Positions 1 through 12,379 of a DNA stretch of 64,000 nucleotides are shown here, in pieces (position 1 is the first letter of the stretch; the number at the start of each line of letters is the position of its first letter). Position numbers and translations under genes: made by a program. Source of the DNA: Microcebus murinus (Eukaryota > Chordata > Mammalia > Primates > Cheirogaleidae); the NCBI RefSeq assembly GCF_040939455.1, contig NC_134108.1, positions 38,422,501-38,486,500 on the forward strand, in the 5' to 3' direction. The notes under the pieces are model-generated. The model saw only the letters and a program-made list of their open reading frames with translations. It was not told where the DNA came from and made no database searches.

Positions 1-721
1 GCTCACTGGGCTATAGTTAAAACAACTGAATGTGTAAGAATTTGAGTTTGTGCTGGTGGGCTTTGGTTAATGATTTTTAACCTGCTGTAAAGAAATAGCA
101 TAGTGCCTAACATACAGGGGCCATCTTATATACAAGAAACAAAATGAAATCAAATGAAACTAAAAAAAAAAAAAAAACTAAAGAGAACTTATGGAGGATA
201 TACTCAACGCATCAATGGTGAAACAGCAGATTCACACTAGATTTTTTTTTTTTATGAAGATAGTTTTGACTTTCTGATTTCTTTCATGTTTTTTCTTTTT
301 TACTATTCCTATTGACAGTCCTCTATCAGGTGTTTCAGATAGCCACATCAATTGGACAGGACTGATAATCCAATCCCTTTTCTTCTCTCTGTCATTCTGT
401 TTAATAATGCTTGTTAATGTACCCTTTGAATATGTGTAGTTGAAGAAAAATGAAAAAAAAATTAAATCCGATGTTCTTATTTTTTTCAGGTACAGTTTTC
501 CAAAACAGGTTAAAACAATGGAGAGAATGTTATTTGGATGGCTAACTGTGGGATTGGATTAAACTATTTCATACTTTCCATTTTTATAGACAATCAACAG
601 CAGTATTTAAAAATAACAGATGTTTTCATATATATTGCTTAAAATTTAATTTCTAGCTGGTCATGTCTTCAATCAAGGTTGTATTCTCAGCTGATGAAAT
701 ATTTTTACTTTCATATCTGAT
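1..721. other. unassigned AT-rich DNA
   Basis: No gene or clear repeat is seen. There are A and T runs near 162-177 and 242-253, and a short 'agtgcctaacatacag' phrase near 103-118 that could be the end of a MIR or L2 relic, too short to call. Confidence 0.5.
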
Positions 722-1114
722 ACCTCACTGCTATGATCTGAATATGTCCTCCCAAATTGATGTGTTGTAAACCAAATCCCAATGCAATTGTGTTGGTAGA
801 TGGAACTTTTTGGGAGATGATTAGGTCATGAGGGCTCTGTCCTTATACATGGATTAGTGCTGTCAAAAAGGGGGCTTCAAAATTGTTTTGCTGTCTTCCG
901 CTCTTGTACTATGTGAGGACACAGCCCTCTTACCCTTTTTTACTCTTCCACCCTATGTGAGGACACAGCAAGAAGGCCCTCACCAGACACCAGATACGGG
1001 TGCCTTAATCTTGGATTTTCCAGCCTCCAGAATGATAAAAAATAAGTTTCTGTTTTTTATAAATTATCCAGTTTCAGGTATGCTATTATAGCTGCACAAA
1101 TGGACTAAGACACC
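722..1114 (+). mobile_element. MST-like MaLR solo LTR
   Basis: The stretch opens with a 'ctatgatctgaatatgtcc' start, passes through 'gattaggtcatgagggctctg' minus its last base, and ends in the MaLR signature of cagcctccagaatgat, a 'ttataaattatccagtttcaggtat' type block and 'ggactaagacacc'. This order is characteristic of MST-family LTRs of mammalian ERVL-MaLR elements. No internal MaLR sequence follows, so it is a solo LTR or fragment. Small open frames inside it are chance products. Subfamily is not resolved by eye. Confidence 0.75.
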
Positions 1115-1987
1115 CATGATGTGTTTTTAGCTTTTTTATCTGTATCTTCAAATATCCCACATAAATTACTTATTCATGGGGAACTGCAGTTTGTTATGTG
1201 GATTTGTTTAGGACTTGGAATGCAGAAGACAGAAACGTCAGGTACATTACTTACTGGTATCTGTTGTTTCCAGCAAATAGATACCAAATCAGAGAAAATA
1301 CCTTCTCTTACTTTTAAATATTTTAGAAAATGGCTTTTAAGTTCCAAAAGTCAAATCTGATCTTGTTAAGTCCTAGTTGTAAGACTCAAAAAGAGAATTA
1401 AAAAGCCAAACTAAGAATTAAAAAAATAAATATGGATTCTTTTCTAATTGATTTTGTTTTATTAGTGAATTTGACAAAAGGATTTCATAACATGGTTTCT
1501 GCCAGTTCATTACTTGTCTCTGTGGCTTTGATGATTGTTGGCACCTCCCTAAGCCCAGTGGAGAAAACTGACTCCTCTTGTTAAGATAAAACTATGATAA
1601 ACTCAGTAGAGTTTTTGGTAAAACATGGAGACTTAAACCTTAGATTAAAAACACAGCAAAGGAAAGGAAAACACATTTTGACATTTAACTCTTAGATGTG
1701 AATACCACATAAGCATACTAGCAATGACCTGTTATCTATTGATCATGGCCTTAAATATTTGGGAACAAATCCTTCAGGCTTAGAAAATTACTAACACTTG
1801 CTTCTCAACCTTAGGGGTCAACAGCAAGGCTGCACAATTTTAGTTTTTATCATTTTCAGTTAAGACACTACTTTTTTACTTAATTTTTACTTGGAACTGG
1901 AATTCATCAGTAGGAAATAGTATTATATAATCCTAAAGATCATTTTAAGAGATTTAATTGATTGATTAATGCTATGAACTAAAAAAA
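1115..1987. other. unassigned AT-rich DNA
   Basis: No supported gene, and no repeat I can name. The longest open frame (1121-1360, +) has no recognisable domain and is AT-driven. Confidence 0.5.
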
Positions 1988-2358
1988 ATGCTATGAACTG
2001 GATTGTGTTTACTCCAAATTCATATGTTGAAGCCTATCTCCCATTGTGACTGTACTTGAAGATAGGGTCTTTGGGAGGTAATTAAGCTTAAGTTGAAGTC
2101 ATAAGGACATTACCTTAGTCCAATAGGACTATGGCATAAAAAGAAGAGGAAGAGAGATCTGTTTCTATTTCTTTCTTTATACTTGAAAACATAGAAGGTT
2201 CACAGCTAAAAGCCAGAAAAAAATTCCTCACCCAAAATAAAACCTTGTTAGAGCACTGTCTTGGATTTTCCAGCCTCCAGAATGGTAAGAGAATAAATTT
2301 CTGTTATTTAAGCCACCCAGTCCATGGTATTTTTTATGGTAGCCTGGGAAAACTAAGC
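1988..2358 (+). mobile_element. MLT1-type MaLR LTR
   Basis: It begins 'tgctatgaactggattgtg' and has the 'tcatatgttgaagcc', 'gtaattaagcttaagttg', 'aggaagagagat', 'cagcctccagaatgg', 'aataaatttctgttattta' and 'agccacccagtccatgg' blocks in the order seen in MLT1 LTRs of the ERVL-MaLR group. The 'aataaa' would be the LTR polyadenylation signal. It is well decayed, and no second LTR or internal region is seen. Confidence 0.8.
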
Positions 2359-3191
2359 ATATGAATTTGCATTATATGGCTATTTTAATTTTATGTGAGA
2401 TGTATTAAGATAAATACCTTCTTGAAATACTTTAGAAGCGTCCCTCAAAGAAAAAACAAAAAGGCAGAAAACAAAATAATAGCCTAGGGATATCAATAAT
2501 TAATATCATATTTGAATCACCTTTCAGAACCTATTCATACCAAAAAATGCAGTTGCATTTTATGATTAAGGATGAGAATAGCATGACTTTCTTCCTTCCA
2601 ACAGACCAGAACTTCTTAGGAAATGTATTCCATTTTTCAAAGGTTAAGGCTGTTTTGTAAATTGTGTACTGAAGATATTTAACTAGATAAAGACTCGGTA
2701 TTATGTCTGATAAGTCAAAAATTATATTAAAATATAGGCTTATAACCACTTGAACTTTTCTTTCCTCTTTTTCACTGGCTTTCTCCCATGCAATGCCTTT
2801 CTTTGCTTCCAATAAAGTATCCAGTAGTTTATCTGATCTTTGTTCTATTTCCATGGATTTGACTTAATGATAATACATTTAACTTTCCATTTATATTTAT
2901 CCTTTCTTTTTGGATACTGAAAAACCTCAAAAAATAACCTGTGAAATCATAGTTACTCTTTGGCCACAAATTTGTTTATGTGCAGAAACAAGAACATTAG
3001 GAGAGATGGAATTTAAGGGCGTGAAAAGAAAACAGTATTTTACTGCTTTAGGTGTATCAGGACTCACCCTAACTTGATTTGGGTTTATAAGGATATCTGC
3101 ATATGATCAAATAATTTTTAGTTTTTGATTATTATTTACAGAATTAGTGAAGATAGTATATATTTAATGTTTTAAATATATGATAGAAAAT
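2359..3191. other. unassigned AT-rich DNA
   Basis: No gene supported. A minus-strand open frame at 2531-2854 (107 codons) has no recognisable motif and AT-rich codon use, and is judged chance. Confidence 0.45.
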
Positions 3192-3240
3192 GAACTTATT
3201 ATAGAATAGAACTTATTATAGAATAGAACTTATTATATAA
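3192..3240. repeat. 17-bp tandem repeat, about 2.8 copies
   Basis: The unit gaacttattatagaata occurs twice exactly, followed by a third copy that diverges after gaacttattata. It is a short local minisatellite in AT-rich DNA. Confidence 0.85.
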
Positions 3241-3584
3241 AGAAATGCACAGAAGCTCTAGGTTGAAGCAGAGTCACTTGGGAGCAAAGATATTTGGTAC
3301 AATTTAATCACTTTATCCTGGATGGTGAAAGGAGGGATGTCTCTCATGCTTGCACTTGTCATACATGATCATGTTCTTTGTGCCAAGTGGAGCGATGGTA
3401 GGAAGGTGCGTGATCTTCCTCTCCTTTTGTATGTTTACTCAGATTTCATTGAACTCTCAGTGAACTTAAATGCTTTTGATTACTAAGAGGAGCCTGGTGG
3501 TTAAAAATCAAACACTCATAAGAAAACCCCAAATAAATCCCTTTCTTTTGCTTTCAAATACCAACTTGTGGAAGAGTTGCCTTT
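3241..3584. other. unassigned DNA
   Basis: No gene or recognisable repeat is seen between the short tandem repeat and the Alu-monomer fragment. Confidence 0.45.
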
Positions 3585-3716
3585 TTTTCTTTTTATTTAG
3601 AGATGGGGTCTACATCATGTTGCCTGGGCAAACTGAAGTTCCTGGGCTCAAGGGATCCTCCTGCCTCAGCCTTCTGAGTAGCTGGTACTATAGGTGTGCC
3701 ACTGTGCCTGGCTTTA
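3585..3716 (-). mobile_element. Alu/FLAM-type monomer, antisense
   Basis: Read on the plus strand this is the complement of a 7SL-derived monomer: 'tttttatttagagatgggg', then a 'gttgcctgggc' block, 'cctgggctcaagg', 'atcctcctgcctcagcc', 'gtagctgg' and a 'gcctggc' end. Only one arm is present, without the dimeric lemur left-arm phrase, so an old free left monomer (FLAM-like) or a truncated Alu both fit. Confidence 0.75.
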
Positions 3717-3835
3717 AGAGTTGTTCTTTGAGAATAGCACTGGCAGAATACATTCTATCTCAGTCGTGGACTCACACCCTAGATAGGTGTGAGTATATAT
3801 ATGTATAGGGAAATACATGCATAGCTACGCTATAC

Positions 3836-3876
3836 ATATACATACACACACACACATATATATTATAGCATATATG

Positions 3877-3909
<33 letters not shown>
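3836..3909. repeat. CA/TA/TG compound microsatellite
   Basis: A (CA)n tract near 3842-3857, a TA-rich middle and a (TG)n run at about 3878-3908 form a compound dinucleotide array. The CA and TG halves are mutually complementary and could fold. Likely length-polymorphic. Confidence 0.9.
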
Positions 3910-3910
<1 letters not shown>

Positions 3911-5484
3911 GGAAATAGAATAAATTCCCACTTCTTTTGACCACTGTGGTTTGTGGGAGAAGGAGTTATAGAACTAGCAAGAAGATCAGACAGATGTCAA
4001 TGTTATTTTATTGTGTTCCTCTCCCAACTCCAAGCCTTCCACCTTTCAGATCTTCCAGATCCACATTCAAGGATGCAGTAGGGGATTGCGGATACATCCA
4101 GATAGATATAGGGATACCTATGAAGACCAGGGAGAGTAAACTCTTTCTCAGGGGGAAGCTGCAGTCCCATGGAAGACCCTGAAGGCCAGATCACACTTTG
4201 ATTAGCAGGTTACATACCAGAGAAGCCTCACCCCAGCAGAGACCAGGTAGGAGTGGTAGGAATTCAAGGTTTCTTCCTACCACATCAATGCCCACCTCAG
4301 ACCATTGTGAGGACACTACACATTCCCTCATTCATTCAGATGCCATCTGGACAGAGGAGGGTAAGGAGCCCAAAACCTAAAAGGATGAGTATTTCCCTTG
4401 GAAGACTGAGTCATCCAAAATAGCTATCTAAACCAGACTAAAAACAGAGCTAAAGTTTATGTAGACAAAGTGTTTGAATTGAAGGAGACTATTTAATGTA
4501 AAGAGATTGATATTTTGTTAATAATTCCAAGTTTCCTTGATCACCTAGAGGTGTTAAGAAGATTACGTTAGCTCTAGAAGTTGAGACAGTATATTTCTTT
4601 GAGTATATGGGTATAATGTGGGTAAATTTATAATTATGATATACATGATTGGACATTCATAAAATTATGAATATGACATGGTAGTGGCAGAGACTAATGG
4701 ATCATGTATCAATTATCTTTATCACACACGGTTGATCTAGCTTTATGTATATATTAGTCCGAAACTCAATGAAGTAAAGAGATGTTTGCATTAACTGAAC
4801 ACTTTTCCATACTTTTAACCTAATTTTTAATCTATTTATATATTAGAGGTGATTCTGAAAAATTCCTTATTTTTTTGGACACTAAATAGTAATGTGGTGG
4901 TGAGAACACTGGACAATGAGTCAAAATACATGTATATTTTTCACTCACAGCTATCAGGCCAAAGGCAAGTGACCTAGCCTATATAAATCACCCGTTCCTC
5001 ATCAAACTCGTCCCCCCTCCTCTAGTGAGTTTAGTATCCACTGATAATTTTTGCCTGAACCAATATTTACTTTGATTATTGAAAAATGGTCATTTTCTAA
5101 TATCATTTTTCTTCTATATTTATTAGTTGACATTTTACACAAAGATAGCTTTCCTTTCTTTGATCTATCCTATTTATCTATCTATGCACTTATGATCAGA
5201 AATTTATTATTATAAAACACAAACTAATCCCCTCTATGGACTCAATGAAGAAGACACGACTAAGGCCTTAGGTTTTGTCTTGAAGAGCTCCAACACTGAA
5301 AGCCTGGGAAGAAAAACATAATTTGGCAATTAAGGGTCCTGAAAGGCAGAGTACAGGGAAGTGAGAAGAAAACCAAAAATACCTTGTTACTGAAAGCTTA
5401 AGCAAAAGTGTTTCAAGAATGAGTGGTAAACTGTTTTATTTTCTACTGCTAAAAGCTCAAGCATGATGTAAACAGAAAAGAGTT
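3910..5484. other. unassigned DNA, possible MIR relic
   Basis: Two overlapping opposite-strand open frames at 3937-4182 (+) and 4003-4194 (-) lack known motifs. Around 4895-5000 the run 'ggacaatgagtc', 'ggcaagtgacct' and 'ttcctcatc' follows MIR order weakly. Nothing else is assignable. Confidence 0.4.
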
Positions 5485-5830
5485 TGCTGGGTTGGCAACA
5501 TGGAGCAGTACACTGATTACTTTAGTGAAAGATTGATATGAGTGAGTGGTTGGGGCTAAAACCAGGACTTCAAAAAGTCATGAAAGGGGCTAGAAAAGGG
5601 AAGAAGTGAACATCAAACCATATTCTTGAGAAATTTTGCTATAAAGGGAAGTAGGACAGTAGCTAGAGGGGAATTCAGGGGAACTTTTAAAGAGGGGAGA
5701 AACTTCAGACTTTATGATACTCATGGAAAAATGAGGCAAGGGAAGAATACAATAAGTTAATTTAGGTAGAGTTTCTGGTAAGGCAGCAAAGAATGGGCTC
5801 CAGTGAGCCCATAGGTTAGGTAGAGGAGAG
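5485..5830. repeat. decayed interspersed repeat, family unresolved
   Basis: The sequence around 'tttgctgggttggcaacatgg', less its last base, and the purine-rich tail (tagaggggaattcagggg, gaggggagaaact) resembles a recurrent mammalian repeat I recall but cannot name. The stretch at 15385-15700 looks like another diverged copy, sharing the ggttt.gca..atg.agg... pattern and the 'aaagggaag' block. Assignment rests on by-eye resemblance only. Confidence 0.35.
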
Positions 5831-7649
5831 GTACCTTCCTTATTTTATCAATAGATGTGGAGCAAAATATGGGCACAGATACAAGCAGGTTTATAGACTC
5901 CGTTTGGGGAGTTGGAGTACCTGTCTCATGGCTTGAAATTTCTTTGCTAGGAATGAGGTATAATCACTTGCTGATAATGAAATGGGAGATCTGGGTTAGA
6001 TTATGGGGAAACAGAATAGAGGAAACTGAAAGTGGTTGTGAATAGTAGGTGATTGGAAAACACCTTGGTAGCCAAGGGTAGAGGGCCCAGTTAAGGCTGT
6101 TGGTTCATGCCTCATGGACAATTCTGTCTTCCTTGCTAGAATGCCAAGGCTTGGAAGTTTAAAGGTATGTTTTTCTACACTTGACTTATTCAGACACCAA
6201 ATAAACATTTCCTTTGATGTGTTAGCAGTATTCCCTTTAGTTAATAAAAATGTAACATTCTACTTATCAGGATCACTGGTAAGTTTGTCCAGTCATATTT
6301 TAAATTATTGAAATTATGTCCTGTTTTACATTTTGTAATAAAACCATGTAAATATTAAAAGTGAACTTCAAAGCTTCAGGAGAATAGGATGGTTTCAAAA
6401 TTTTCTTTAGAACATTTAAGACAAAACCAGGAACAAAAGCAGCCTGCCAAAAATACATTTTAATATTTTAAACAAATGAAATGTTCTAAAAGCTTCATTG
6501 TTTTTAAGATCCTTATTTTAAGATCTTTATTTTGCACAAATGGTTTAGTTTCTTGTAAAATTTGCTAAAATTGTTGGAGCTTGAAACTTAAACATTGAAT
6601 TTCTCTTTGTAAAGTGAAAAACTAGTATACATTTTCATACCTAGATTGGGAGTTAGTTCAATTAGTAGAAACATTTTTTATTTTACTGGGTGTTTACATA
6701 TATATGCTAAACACTAATGACTCTAGTTTTTCCTATAATAACAAAGGATAATTAAGGATAACTGGAATGGGGATTATTATGAGGATTCTGTCTTTTTTTA
6801 ATTATTTCAGATGAAGGTTTCTATGTTTTATTGCTCAGGAAGTAGAAATAGGTTTCTTTTTTCCTTGCTTGTAAGAGACTTTAAAAGGTAATTGCAGATG
6901 TCTATTTAGGGGATTTTGATTTGGCCTGCCAATTCTTTTCTGCTCTATTTTCATTTTATATTCAAGAAATTCATGTCCAGTGGCTTATAAAACCAATTTA
7001 TTGTAAAATTATAAAATCATCAAGTCTTTATTTCTCTCTCTTTTGTTTAAACCAGTTCCTAGTATCCTTAAACCATCATACCCTTGGTCTCCTGTTACAT
7101 TATTGGTGGGCAAGATTATTTTTCAGAGTGAACTAAAATATTCTAATGAATATGCTGCTCAAATTCATATTTGATTTTTTTCAAAAGAGTTTTACCACTT
7201 CATAAAGATCAGTTCAAGAATTGGATCTTAATTTTAATCATTTTTTGAAAAAATTTCTTTATTTTAATCTCATTTGACTTGATTTCCAAGGACAATTGGA
7301 GGCCGTTTGACAATGGAGGTTCTTTTAGAGATGTGCCTTGGTTTCCACCTGGCTGATTGGTTTTTGATTTGAAGTTTCGAAGTGGTTTCTTGAAAATTTG
7401 GGGTTCCCCCAAACCCCCAATGTCTTCCATGTATCTTCCCTTTTGCTTTTATGAAGACATTTGTGATATGAGATAAAGTTTATCTCTTAGAATGTTTATT
7501 CTCTAATAATTTAATAAAAACACAATTTGGCTTTATTTAATAATTCACAATTTCAAAATTTGTCATATGTTTTAGCCCACAAAGCACATAGACATCTCAA
7601 GGTATATTATTTACCATGGAGACAGAAGATTAATGCTTTTGGAATCAGT
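5831..7649. other. unassigned DNA
   Basis: No gene or nameable repeat. Open frames at 5857-6045, 6114-6311 and 6921-7136 (+) and 5996-6208 and 7209-7430 (-) are 60-75 codons and without motifs. Confidence 0.45.
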
Positions 7650-7653
7650 TAAT

Positions 7654-7684
<31 letters not shown>

Positions 7685-7706
7685 TCCTCTCCTTCTCTCT
7701 CTCTCA
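7650..7706. repeat. CT-rich simple repeat
   Basis: A pyrimidine tract of (TC)n with TTTC and CCTT interruptions. The complementary strand is a pure purine run, which can form a triplex, but nothing in the flanks suggests a function. Confidence 0.85.
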
Positions 7707-8619
7707 TTCAGTGGTGTTAGCTTTATTTTAATTTTTAGAGTAGTTATGCATAGCTGTTGATAGTGTTTGTAATGAATTAGTTTCAATTATTCACGGGGAG
7801 TAAGTGTGTGCGCGTGCACAGAGAACAGCATTCTCACAATCGCCCGTGAGAGGCTTGCTGTCTGGTCATATCTTTAACATCTGCTCAGATATTAGGGGTC
7901 CCTCTTATTCTGTGGATTTATATTCCTTTGAAAGCTGGAGAAATTAATTCCATTTCCTTCGTTTTGCAAATAAAGAAATATTAAAGTTATCATTCTGTAG
8001 ATTCTCTACAAACAACCAGCTTATTTTTCTTCATGTTTGTTTAAATCCTGCATTGTTCCTAAAATGGCTTGAGGCTCCATGAATTAAATAGAAAGAAACT
8101 TGAGGAAATAGAGTTTTGATAGCAAGATGCAGAATGTAATTTATTACACAAAATAGTGCCATTATGGTGATATAATAAAATATTTGTTTGAATGTTTTTC
8201 CTTCTTAATTTGATCTGGATCAGGGCAATAAAAATTCAACAGCCTTGAAGTCATTAAGTGATATTTATACACTGATGAAGAAATATAATACTAAGTACAG
8301 AATTTACGGCAGACAACAAGGATCAAAAGGCACATTCCATCATTATATAGATTGAAGGGGCAGACAGATTCATCCCATAGGAGAAAATTCTAGTTAATGA
8401 AAGAGAATTTGTCACTAAAAGACATCATGAGTTCATCTTAACAGCAGAACACTGCTAGCATTTCCAATCTAGACAGTAATGTCTTTCTAAAATCAATGGG
8501 AACATTTTATAGGACATTTGATTTTTATCCTCAAATAATTCACCTAAATCATACTAAATGAACTTAATATACTAATTTGTTGTGTTATCTTTTATTATTC
8601 TCTAATTCTTTCAATCTAT
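7707..8619. other. unassigned DNA
   Basis: No gene or recognisable repeat. A small alternating purine-pyrimidine patch lies at about 7807-7820 (gtgtgtgcgcgtgcac). Confidence 0.45.
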
Positions 8620-8745
8620 TAGTTTTTTAACTGTTTAGTTAGATCCCCAAAGGCAGGAAAGCTATTGCATACATCTTTGTATTTTCAAAAATATTTAATG
8701 GAAGGGTAAATAATAGTTAATATTCAATAAATTAATGTTTCTGGT
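8620..8745 (+). repeat. possible L2 3' end relic
   Basis: The order 'ccccaaaggcagg', 'catctttgtatt' and 'attcaataaattaatg' follows the 3' end of L2 elements (gggcagggac, tttgtatccc, ctcaataaatattt). It is heavily decayed, and a MIR end could look similar. Confidence 0.4.
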
Positions 8746-11067
8746 GAGGAAAATAAATTGATAATGAATGACTGCCTGCAATTAATTGTTTTTTTTATTT
8801 CAAAGGCAAGTTTTGCCTGTGATGCTATGTGTCTACTGTATAACTTAGATGAAAACCCTGCATTTTGAGCTGGATAAAAATATAAAGAATCAAGAGCAGT
8901 TAAGCAAAAACCATGCTTTGATGCTACAGAGGACTTGAGATGAACGCAGGTAGTCTCAATTACCATGAAGAGATCTAGCATTTCTACCTGAAAAGTGTTA
9001 GCTTACTTCCTATGAAAATGTTCCCGACTGGATCCTCTTAATAAATAATGATCTGTTTTATATAGTTACTTGAAATATCTTGACATACTTTCTATGATTA
9101 ATAGTTTGTCAACTGATAGGAGGAAATTGAAGTACATAATTTACCAACCTATTGTATTACCCATCATAGAAAAAGCCATTTAGGTATAAAAGGCAAACAT
9201 CTTTGAAATTTTGCATTATTTTTTATAATTTGTGTTTCATTTTCTTACAAATCTAGTATGTACATATTTGCAGCACGTCATACCTGTTTGTTTTCTTCAT
9301 TTGTGTATAATAAACACTAAGCACAGGAAAAGTTTAAGTAATAAGCAATAACATTTCTTTCAAAATTTAAACTTATAAATTAAGATAAAATGTTTAGAAA
9401 TTAAGTTACATTTATTTTTCACATTTGTATAATAATATCACTGTCAGTACACTCCAGCACAACACATTTTGAAAATATCTTATGACAATTAACATGCTTA
9501 TTTTATACACTTTTTTCACCCTAAAATATACAGAAAGAAGATAAAACTTAACCTTAAATGAGACCATCAAGGTTTCTTTCCTGGAGACCCTTCTCTAAGA
9601 CCTCATTTCAGTATTAAGTCTTTATGACTAGTTTTAATGGCGATACCATCTTGCTTAGCAGTAATTTACAGCTTGCTAATGGGAGACCTATCAGTGGTCA
9701 GGAAAATGTAAACATCATTATCTTGATGTACTGTGAGTTTGTATTTTCAAAAGAAATCATCAATAGTTGAGAGAAAGAATATTTTAGTGGAGGAAAACTA
9801 GAAATCATCTTAGAGTTGAGTTCTTCAGAGTAAAGAAATTGTCTTCAAGAAAGAAGTCTGTAATATATTCTCCTGCAACCCACCCCACCATAATAAGTTA
9901 TAGAGATCCATAGAACTCTTCCTATCAAAACCGGACAAAGTATTGCCTAAGCATTTTGTAGAAATTATTGAAGTATTTTCACTTTGATAAGTACCTTTCT
10001 GAATTTTCAACATTTTATAGATTTATAGAGTAAAAATTAGGAAAAGAAATAGAACATTGGAAATATAGTTGATAAAATTTGTACAAATTTTAATCACTAA
10101 ACTTGAAATTTTTAACAAAGAAGCTATAAAACTTTCTCAATCTAGAATATTATTTTTGTTATCAGAAAATATTAAGGCCACTATATAACAGGATGGATGA
10201 TTACTCAGTTCAGTTATAATGAAAAAATGTGATATTGATGAAGACAAGACAATTCACTATATGCTTTTGGGGCTAAAGTTTTTAAGAGAATTACCATTAG
10301 TTAATGGCAAACTTTCATTGTTTTTGTGTGTTATTTCTAGTTTATTGTTCATATAATGACTGTTAATGAACTGTCTATTCCAGATATGCATAGTAAGAAA
10401 CATACTTTTACTATCCTTACAAAGTCTCAAACCAAAAGGATCCTATTAAGTATTCTGGAAAAGAATGAAGTGAAATGGATATTTATGGCTACTTTCCTAC
10501 TGTCAAAAAGAGGTAGACCACATAGGTAATTTCCCTTTAACATATTCAGAATAGGAACAAATCTCAAAGCTTTACTGCTTATAGGTGGGCCCAGTTGAAG
10601 AAAACTGACTCATCTACTTATTTTTTTAAAAAGTGAATTTTCTTTTGTTAGAAGATATATCAATTAGATTTGCTAATGGTTATTTTATTAAGAAGCAAAA
10701 TACAAGAGATAAATAGCTGTTACATAAAGTCTTCTTGACAATTTGTAAAGTGGTGAAATATTACCCTCATTAAAATCGCTTTAGTTATTATTTTTATTAA
10801 TATTATGCCTTATAATGCTTTATTCACCAATAGCAAATATTGTCAACTCTTGTTCTCTAGTTCTTAAATTAAGAAATATCTAATTCATAAATTTTCAAGA
10901 AAAAATAACTATACCTCAGGACCATTTTTATGTTTTAAAGAATTGATAAGAGTTCTATTATAAATAGCTTCACCTCCGTCCAAAAAAAACAGTGTAAAGT
11001 ATTTTCCATGTTAACACTCTTATCTTTTTATTTTTGCAGTGGAAGGGATTCTTGATTAACAGTTTCT
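8746..11067. other. repeat-poor AT-rich DNA
   Basis: Over 2 kb with no supported gene and no repeat I can name. Open frames at 8724-8981 and 9825-10013 (-) carry no motif. Confidence 0.45.
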
Positions 11068-11530
11068 TTACTACATCAGTTTGTTAGGGGTCATAACAAA
11101 GTGCCATAGACAGGGTGGTTTAGAACAATAGAAATTTGTTGTCTCACAATTCTGGAGGCCAGAAGCTGAAATCAATGCGCTGGCATGGCTGTGTTTCCCC
11201 GAAGGTGCTAGGAAAGGATCTGTTCCAGTTTCATTCCTAACTTTTGATTGTCTCAGGTGTTCCTTGGTTTATATAATAGATGGCTGTCTTTTCCCTTTGT
11301 CTCTTCTCTTGGGTTTCTTTCTTTGTGATGGTGTCTGTCTCTGTGTCCAAATTTTCCTCTCTCTACAGGGACATCAGTCATATTGGATTAGTGGACCATG
11401 CTAATGACCTCATTTTAACTTTATTTACCACTGTAAAGAGCTTATCTTCCAATAAGTTCACACATTCTAAGTTACTAGTAGTTAGGACTTCAACATATCT
11501 TTTTGGAGGGACGTGATCCAAACCATAATA
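11068..11530 (-). mobile_element. MLT1-type MaLR LTR, antisense
   Basis: The plus strand shows the reverse complement of an MLT1 LTR: 'catcagtttgttagggg', 'aacaaagtgccatagac', 'agaaatttgttgtctcac', 'aattctggaggccagaag', 'ggatctgttcc', 'ctacagggacatcagtcat', 'attggattagtgg' and a 'ttaggacttcaacatatc' end. The 78-codon open frame inside (11280-11516) is a by-product. No internal region is attached. Confidence 0.8.
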
Positions 11531-12349
11531 CTCACCAATCCCATTTTATCCTCTTTATGGGCATTCTGATGACAAGATTTCCTGCTCTCCCTTGCAATTA
11601 GGTCAGGCTGTCTGCCTGGGTCTGACCAAAGGAATGTGGATGAAAGTGATCTGTATCACTACTAAGCCTGGTCATAAAGCATCCTATGTGATACTATTCA
11701 CTTCTTCTCTTTTGTGTGTTGGCTGGCTAAATGCACAAGATCTAGGAGAGGACACCGAGGAGACCTGGAATATTGCGGCAATACAGGATTGAGAAGCCAG
11801 GATCCCAAATCACCAAGTGGAAGGCTGGTTGGCAAAAGACCGTTTGAACTGTGATGCGAGTGAAAAACATGTTTGTCGAATTGAAGAGTAATCAATGGTG
11901 TATTCTGCTTTTACTCACAGCAGCTTCTCTTGTGTCTTGTACTTCTGATTTGTTTCTCTTTGCTCTCAGGGATAAAATATTCTGTTTGAAACACTATCCC
12001 TTTTTCCCCATCACTTGCTTTGTCAAGATACATCATAGCAAGTTTTTACAACAAATAAAGCTCTTTAGTCAAAATGTTGCTTTTCTATTTTCCTAGCAGT
12101 TAATATTTGTCAAAATATAGCTTCCTAGTAAATATAGTTTCATTTACTTTATATAAAAAACATAAAAACATTATTATGGTATGCCGGTATTGATGCTTAT
12201 TCACCAATGGACACTACCATGTATAAATTAGAATTGATCTTAAAAAATAAATTTAAAAGACATTATACCTTATCAAATTTATCATAAGCACTTTGCCTGG
12301 ATATAATTATATGATAACTATAATTTTTTAAGTCTTAGATAAAGTGAGT
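11531..12349. other. unassigned DNA
   Basis: No gene supported. Overlapping open frames at 11592-11792, 11698-11895 and 11851-12096 have no motif and occupy both strands, as expected of chance frames. Confidence 0.4.
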
Positions 12350-12379
12350 ACACACACACACAGACACACACACACACAG
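12350..12379. repeat. (CA)n microsatellite
   Basis: Two CA runs separated by a single CAGA interruption. Confidence 0.9.

Noticed and set aside
3836..3909. CA/TG array as a regulatory Z-DNA element
   Set aside because: No nearby promoter or gene, and the array is an ordinary microsatellite type.
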